Shown here in pieces: positions 46,528-50,342 of a stretch of 50,342 bases of DNA; position 1 is the stretch's first letter, and the number at the start of each line of letters is the position of its first letter. The notes beneath the pieces are model-generated. The model searched no databases. It was not told where the DNA came from and worked only from the letters and a program-made list of their open reading frames with translations. The position numbers and the translations under genes were made by a program. The DNA lies in the NCBI GenBank assembly GCA_023128035.1, contig JAGMES010000018.1, forward strand, positions 1 to 50,342. Reading direction: 5' to 3'. Source of the DNA: Halanaerobiales bacterium. Its GTDB lineage: Bacteria; Bacillota_F; Halanaerobiia; DY22613.

Positions 46528-47733
46528 ATGGCTCAAGAAAATAGTACCAAAACATTAAAATTATCTCTTCCTAATACTTCAAAATTGAAGGAAGAGCTTG
46601 CGTTAGTAAAACCAGAGGAAATTGTACCAACAGAGCAAGATAAGAATGAACTTGAGGAGTTTTCTGATGCATTTGTTAAAGAAATATTAAGTTTTGAAGA
46701 AAACGATTTTGATGCTATGGAAAAAAGTAAAGCATCGATTGAATTGTTAGGAGACAAAGTTCAAAAAGAAGCAACAAGAAGAAGCCGAATGTTACAAGAG
46801 CCTATCGGAAAACTTTCACAAAGAGGAGAAGACGGTGGAGAAGTTGCAAAAGCATTAATAGATCTAAAAATGAAAGTGGAAGATTTAGATCCTAACAAAA
46901 TAGATTTTTCTAAACCAGGATGGTTTTCAAGAAGTGTTGGAACATTGCCATTTGTTGGGACTCCGTTAAAGAAATACTTCTCTAAATATGAACAAGCTCA
47001 AGTAACAATAGATGCTATTGTAAATTCTCTAAAAAACGGAAAAGAAATGTTAAAAAGAGATAATATCACATTGCAAGAAGACCAGAAAGTAATGAGAGAA
47101 GCTACTTTAAAACTCGAAAAAATAATAAAGATTGGTCAAATGATAGATAACAACTTGAATTACAAGATTGAGAGAGAGTATCCAGAAGATCATCCGAAGT
47201 ATAAATTTATTAGCGAAGAACTTATATTTCCTTTAAGACAAAGGCTTATGGATTTACAACAACAGTTAGCAGTAAATCAACAAGGAGTTCTGGCAATTGA
47301 GATCATCATTAGAAATAATAAAGAACTTATGAGAGGAGTAGATAGAGCTATAAATGTGACTGTAAATGCACTTCAGGTAGCGGTAATAGTAGCTTTAGCT
47401 TTAGCTAATCAAAAAATAGTATTAGATAAAATAAACGCATTAAATAAAACTACTTCACAACTTATTCAAAGTACCGCTGAAAAATTAAAAACCCAAGGAA
47501 TAGAAATACATAAACAAGCATCTTCTAGCATGATGGATATGGACGCATTAAAGGGTGCTTTTAAAGATATAAATGAAGCAATGGATGATATAGCTACTTT
47601 TAGAAAGGAAGCTCTTCCAAAAATGGCACAGACAATTCTAGAGTTTGATGATCTTACTCGAAAAGGAGAAGAGAGAATCCTACAAATGGAACAGGGAAAT
47701 AGAGTAGCTCCAGCTATTTCTTTTGATCTATAA
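46528..47733 (+). CDS. telA: TelA-family protein (toxic anion resistance)
   Basis: The 401-residue protein matches the TelA family (PF05816) in length and features. These include an N-terminal polar helix, the segment WFSRSVGTLPFVGTPLKKYF followed by a long helical bundle, YEQAQVTIDAIVNSLKNGKE, and the family-typical ELMRGVDRAINVTVNALQVA before a C-terminal helix ending in NRVAPAISFDL. TelA proteins are linked to tellurite, bacteriocin and cell-envelope stress resistance; the molecular activity is not established. The protein is cytoplasmic and has no membrane segment. It begins 24 bases after the coiled-coil gene with AAAGGGGG as ribosome site. Here it would be the inside partner of a membrane and wall complex made by the upstream genes (inference). 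Confidence 0.93.
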   Translation: MAQENSTKTLKLSLPNTSKLKEELALVKPEEIVPTEQDKNELEEFSDAFVKEILSFEENDFDAMEKSKASIELLGDKVQKEATRRSRMLQEPIGKLSQRGEDGGEVAKALIDLKMKVEDLDPNKIDFSKPGWFSRSVGTLPFVGTPLKKYFSKYEQAQVTIDAIVNSLKNGKEMLKRDNITLQEDQKVMREATLKLEKIIKIGQMIDNNLNYKIEREYPEDHPKYKFISEELIFPLRQRLMDLQQQLAVNQQGVLAIEIIIRNNKELMRGVDRAINVTVNALQVAVIVALALANQKIVLDKINALNKTTSQLIQSTAEKLKTQGIEIHKQASSSMMDMDALKGAFKDINEAMDDIATFRKEALPKMAQTILEFDDLTRKGEERILQMEQGNRVAPAISFDL

Positions 47734-47760
47734 AATATGTAAACAGAAAGGATAATTATT

Positions 47761-48741
47761 ATGATTAAGAATGAAGAAATAGGAAAATTTTATGATTTTA
47801 AAGAAGAACATAATCCAAGAACACCTGTAGATTATTGGTTTCAAAATCCAAAAGAAGGATTTACTTTATTTCTAGTTTTTTATACACAGGCATGTAGATG
47901 GGCCAGATGTTTGGGATGTAACCTTCCTTCGCAGACATCAGAACATCCAGTAAGCTATAAAAATATTATGCAGCAAATTGACTATGTATTTGATTATATA
48001 CTTACAAAGGAAGAGAAGTTAAAATTAAGAAAATTTATTATTTCAAATAATGGATCAATATTGGATGAGAAGACTTATTCAACAACTTCATTGATGTATT
48101 TTTTGGCGAAAATGAACTTACATTGTCCTAATATTTCTGTGTTAACTATTGAAACAAGACCTGAGTATGTAGATTTAGAAGAGTTAGAAGTATTATCGCG
48201 AGCGTTAAAAGAGGGGAATACTCCTACTCAACTTGAGATAGCTATAGGATTTGAAGCATATGATGAGACGATAAGAAATGATTACTTTCGAAAAGGACTT
48301 ACATTAGAAATTTTTGAAAAAATGGCTGAAAAAATCAGTAGATATGGATTTAAAATAAAAACCTACTTTATGCTTAAACCTGTTCCAGAAATATCAGAAG
48401 AAGATGCAATTTTAGATATAAAAAATTCTATAAACTATTTACATATGATAGCTAATAAATATTCTCTAGAAATAAATATACATTTGAATCCAACCTATGT
48501 GGCTAGAGGAACTGCATTAGAAGAAGAGTTTAGAAAAGGTAATTTTACACCTCCTAAATTAGAGAGCGTAAGAGAAGCAGCACTTGAAGCTGAAGGAAAG
48601 AATATCTCGTTATTTATTGGATTAAATGATGAAGGATTGGCAGTAGAAGGAGGATCTTTCATCAAAGAGGGAGAAGAAGATATAATAAAAGCAATGGAGA
48701 AATTTAATCAAACTCAAAATTTTTCTTATCTTAAATATTAA
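47761..48741 (+). CDS. RaSEA-like (TIGR01210-type) radical SAM protein
   Basis: A radical SAM enzyme of 326 residues. The cluster motif is CRWARCLGC near residue 44, spaced C-x4-C-x2-C rather than the standard C-x3-C-x2-C. Downstream segments follow the RaSEA/Elp3-like pattern: ISNNGSILDE, LTIETRPEYVD, the Glu in IAIGFEAYDETIRND, FRKGLTLEIFEKMAEKI and KTYFMLKPVPEISEEDAILD. In archaea RaSEA converts a lysine-modified preQ0 base in tRNA to archaeosine; bacterial relatives are mostly unstudied and may act on other substrates. The gene lies 27 bases after telA with AGAAAGGA as ribosome site and just before a terminator, so it is probably the last gene of the operon. The link between this enzyme and TelA is not explained by known biology. 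Confidence 0.85.
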   Translation: MIKNEEIGKFYDFKEEHNPRTPVDYWFQNPKEGFTLFLVFYTQACRWARCLGCNLPSQTSEHPVSYKNIMQQIDYVFDYILTKEEKLKLRKFIISNNGSILDEKTYSTTSLMYFLAKMNLHCPNISVLTIETRPEYVDLEELEVLSRALKEGNTPTQLEIAIGFEAYDETIRNDYFRKGLTLEIFEKMAEKISRYGFKIKTYFMLKPVPEISEEDAILDIKNSINYLHMIANKYSLEINIHLNPTYVARGTALEEEFRKGNFTPPKLESVREAALEAEGKNISLFIGLNDEGLAVEGGSFIKEGEEDIIKAMEKFNQTQNFSYLKY

Positions 48742-48746
48742 GTTAT

Positions 48747-48780
48747 AAATAGCCAGCGAAAGCTGGCTATTTATTATATA
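48747..48780 (+). terminator. Terminator of the TelA operon
   Basis: An 11-bp stem (AAATAGCCAGC / GCTGGCTATTT) closed by a GAAA tetraloop begins six bases after the radical SAM stop codon and is followed by ATTATATATA. The T-tract is broken but the hairpin is strong and well placed. Confidence 0.8.
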
Positions 48781-48864
48781 TAAACCTAGACAACTAGTAA
48801 ACGTTATGAATGGATAAACTTTTATCTTCTATAGAGGATAATTATTAAATGAGGAGAAGTTAAA

Positions 48865-49803
48865 ATGCAAATACCAGAATATTTTAATAAAAAAATAATA
48901 AGAGCTTTTGGTGACAAGGGTAGTAAATGGCTGGAAAATTTACCTCAGATTTTTGAAAAGTGTGTAGAAAAATGGAATCTGACTAATTACAGTGTCGCAA
49001 ATAATTTATCTTATAATCTTATTTGTTTTGCAAAATCCACTGACTACGGTGAAGTAGCTCTTAAGATTGGAGTACCTCATCCAGAGTTGTTTACGGAAAT
49101 GAAAGCATTGTCTATTTACGAAGGTCGCAATATCTGTAAGTGTTATGATTCTAATATGGAGCTTGGCGTCTTACTTCTTGAACGTATTACTCCCGGGCCA
49201 GATCTTACAACCCAAAACACCAATACCCAACTTCAGATAGCAGCAGAATTGATCTCCAAAATACCCATACCTATAACTAAAAACCACGGACTTCCAACCT
49301 TTGCTGACTGGATTACCAAGGCATTTAAAAGAGCGAGTGAAGAAGATAAAGTAGGCTCAAAGATGCTTTCTCTAATAGAAGAGGCAGAAAAGTTATTCCG
49401 TGAAATAGAAACAAATGATCGGCCAAAAGTACTTTTACATGGAGACCTACATCACTGGAACATTCTACAGGATCAGAACGGTAACTGGAAGGCAATTGAT
49501 CCAAAAGGAGTTATCGGAGTACATTGTATGGAATCAGGACGATTCATGAGAAACCACATTGATATGGTTAAAGATACAGAAAAATTTGAGCACCTCAATG
49601 AAATGGTAACAGCCTTTAGTACTAAATTTGACGAGACAAAAAGGATTATTGCGAGTTGCCTATTCGTTGATTATATTCTCGGCATATGTTGGAGCTTTGA
49701 AGAAGCTAGTCCTGAACCTGATAAATTAGTGAAATCTATAAATGACTGTGAATTTATTTATAATTACATCATTCACTTCCTTCAAAAAAATGGTCTGAAG
49801 TAA
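48865..49803 (+). CDS. Aminoglycoside/hydroxyurea phosphotransferase, APH(6)-like
   Basis: This is a protein-kinase-like antibiotic phosphotransferase of 312 residues, slightly longer than APH(6) enzymes. The catalytic loop reads LLHGDLHHWNIL (catalytic Asp plus Asn), and the metal-binding loop is AIDPKGVIG, the DPKG form typical of the APH(6)/hydroxyurea kinase family (PF04655). The ATP-site part shows ALKIGVPHPE with the nucleotide-binding Lys, and LGVLLLERITPGPDL is the hinge region. AGGAGA lies eight bases before the ATG. The gene stands alone between a terminator and a mobile-element-like end. It could phosphorylate an aminoglycoside or another hydroxylated small molecule. Protection against the nearby cluster's own product is possible but not shown. 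Confidence 0.9.
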   Translation: MQIPEYFNKKIIRAFGDKGSKWLENLPQIFEKCVEKWNLTNYSVANNLSYNLICFAKSTDYGEVALKIGVPHPELFTEMKALSIYEGRNICKCYDSNMELGVLLLERITPGPDLTTQNTNTQLQIAAELISKIPIPITKNHGLPTFADWITKAFKRASEEDKVGSKMLSLIEEAEKLFREIETNDRPKVLLHGDLHHWNILQDQNGNWKAIDPKGVIGVHCMESGRFMRNHIDMVKDTEKFEHLNEMVTAFSTKFDETKRIIASCLFVDYILGICWSFEEASPEPDKLVKSINDCEFIYNYIIHFLQKNGLK

Positions 49804-49817
49804 GAAAATTTAAGGAT

Positions 49818-49913
49818 TTGAATTGGACTTCTTCAGAAGTGATTGTTTTAATATTTGGAGGGATAACTCTAGCAAGTGCAGCTATAGTAGAGACCTTTGC
49901 ATTAGTTGGTTAA
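49818..49913 (+). CDS. Possible small hydrophobic peptide (31 aa)
   Basis: A frame from TTG 49818 gives NWTSSEVIVLIFGGITLASA and then AIVETFALVG before TAA. The middle is a membrane-like helix. The ribosome site (AAGGA, about three bases upstream) is weak and too close, so the start is uncertain. It sits 14 bases after the kinase gene and 24 bases before another very small ORF with a good ribosome site. It may be a small membrane peptide, or the tail of a gene broken by the element to the right. Confidence 0.25.
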   Translation: MNWTSSEVIVLIFGGITLASAAIVETFALVG

Positions 49914-49937
49914 AAAAGTTTGACTGGAGGTGAAATG

Positions 49938-50090
49938 ATGAAGTCAGAATTATCAATTCATTTGCTTTCAATAGCAGATGCAGAAGAAATAATAGGATTT
50001 AGAATTGGAGAAGAATTTAATGGCTCTTCGCTATATTGTGTGGGTAGCTCTATGGTGTTTATTAACATTTTCAGGAACGTTAAATCATAA
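49938..50090 (+). CDS. Small ORF (50 aa) with strong ribosome site, unknown function
   Basis: GGAGGTG lies five bases before ATG 49938, one of the best ribosome sites in the right part of the window. The product begins MKSELSIHLLSIADAEEIIG, continues FRIGEEFNGSSLYCVGSS and ends IFRNVKS. The first half is amphipathic and acidic, like a leader peptide; the second holds a single Cys and Ser pairs. No modification enzyme is adjacent. The C-terminal part overlaps a sequence that may belong to a mobile-element end, so the original protein could have been longer and truncated. I do not recognise the family. Confidence 0.35.
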   Translation: MKSELSIHLLSIADAEEIIGFRIGEEFNGSSLYCVGSSMVFINIFRNVKS

Positions 50091-50213
50091 AATAAGACAT
50101 AGAAAAAGAAAAAATATCCATATTTTCCCATTTATTTGTTTGGAGATTGCTTATATTTCTGTGAGCCAATATTTCAGATTTGTAATAAATATAAGTGGAA
50201 ATACTTATTCAGA

Positions 50214-50337
50214 TTTAACGACATTTCAGAGCGAAGTCCCCCTCCTCTATAGGAGGGGGTGGAAGTATTAGAATAATTTCAAAACTTCAGTGGGAGTCCA
50301 CTTCTTGAAGGTGCAATCTTCTTCTGAAGTCGTTAAA
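50214..50337 (+). repeat. Nested inverted-repeat structure, possible IS200/IS605-family end or structured RNA
   Basis: TTTAACGAC (50214-50222) pairs with GTCGTTAAA (50329-50337), and after a two-base bulge TTCAGA pairs with TCTGAA. Inside lie a perfect hairpin CCCCCTCCT-CTAT-AGGAGGGGG (50238-50259) and a second one built on CTTCA/TGAAG and GTGG-GAGT-CCAC (50285-50310). Imperfect GC-rich palindromes of this kind within GAAGTCCCCC...GGGGGTGGAAGT are common at the ends of IS200/IS605 elements and in their TnpB guide RNAs. No tnpA or tnpB is seen to the left, so the element would be a remnant, a non-autonomous copy, or extend to the right of the window. The identity is inferred. Confidence 0.45.
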
Positions 50338-50342
50338 CTTAA

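Noticed and set aside
50005..50271. 88-residue plus-strand ORF near the right edge
   Set aside because: It has no ribosome site, overlaps a small ORF that does have one, and its last third runs into the inverted-repeat structure; probably a chance frame.
1..50342. CRISPR arrays, tRNA or rRNA genes
   Set aside because: I saw no regularly spaced short repeats and no tRNA- or rRNA-like sequence; the only long repeats are homologous synthetase domains.

Overview
The window is AT-rich, with AGGAGG/GGTG-type ribosome binding sites and frequent ATG, GTG or TTG starts, which suggests a low-GC Firmicute. OmpA-type peptidoglycan-binding domains and a LolA-like exported protein suggest a Firmicute with an outer membrane, for example Halanaerobiales. 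That placement is an inference. All confident genes lie on the + strand.

Bases 1-38176 hold three giant collinear genes of a hybrid NRPS/PKS assembly line. The first (cut by the left edge) has four amino-acid modules, [C?]-A-PCP-E / C-A-PCP / C-A-PCP-E / C-A-PCP. The second reads KS-AT(degenerate)-KR-ACP / C-A-PCP-E / C-A-PCP. The third repeats that order and ends in a thioesterase. Reading the ten specificity positions of each A domain by eye gives D-Ile, Ile, D-Xaa (hydrophobic or aromatic), Val, [C2, reduced], D-Ser, Phe-like, [C2, reduced], D-Leu, Ile. Each PKS module sits directly after an amino-acid module and has a KR but no DH or ER. The predicted peptide therefore carries two statine-type gamma-amino-beta-hydroxy acids. 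Both AT domains lack the catalytic serine, so malonyl units must be loaded in trans. The thioesterase has Cys and Asn where the family normally has Ser and Asp.

A strong terminator follows at 38188. Next comes a three-gene set (38365-40798): a BcrA-like ABC ATPase, its ABC-2 permease and a secreted LolA-like protein, plausibly export or self-immunity. Bases 40799-41631 hold a terminator, a decayed alpha/beta-hydrolase pseudogene on the minus strand and a short coding remnant.

Bases 41632-48741 look like one operon ending in a GNRA-loop terminator. It encodes an exported solute-binding protein fused to an OmpA domain, a membrane-anchored VWA protein, a second solute-binding/OmpA fusion, a two-TM coiled-coil protein, a TelA-family protein and a RaSEA-like radical SAM protein. 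There is no ABC permease or ATPase, so the binding proteins more likely sense than transport. This is the best candidate in the window for an undescribed envelope-stress system.

The right end holds an APH(6)-like antibiotic kinase, two very small ORFs of unknown status and a 124-base nested inverted-repeat structure that resembles an IS200/IS605-family end or a structured RNA.
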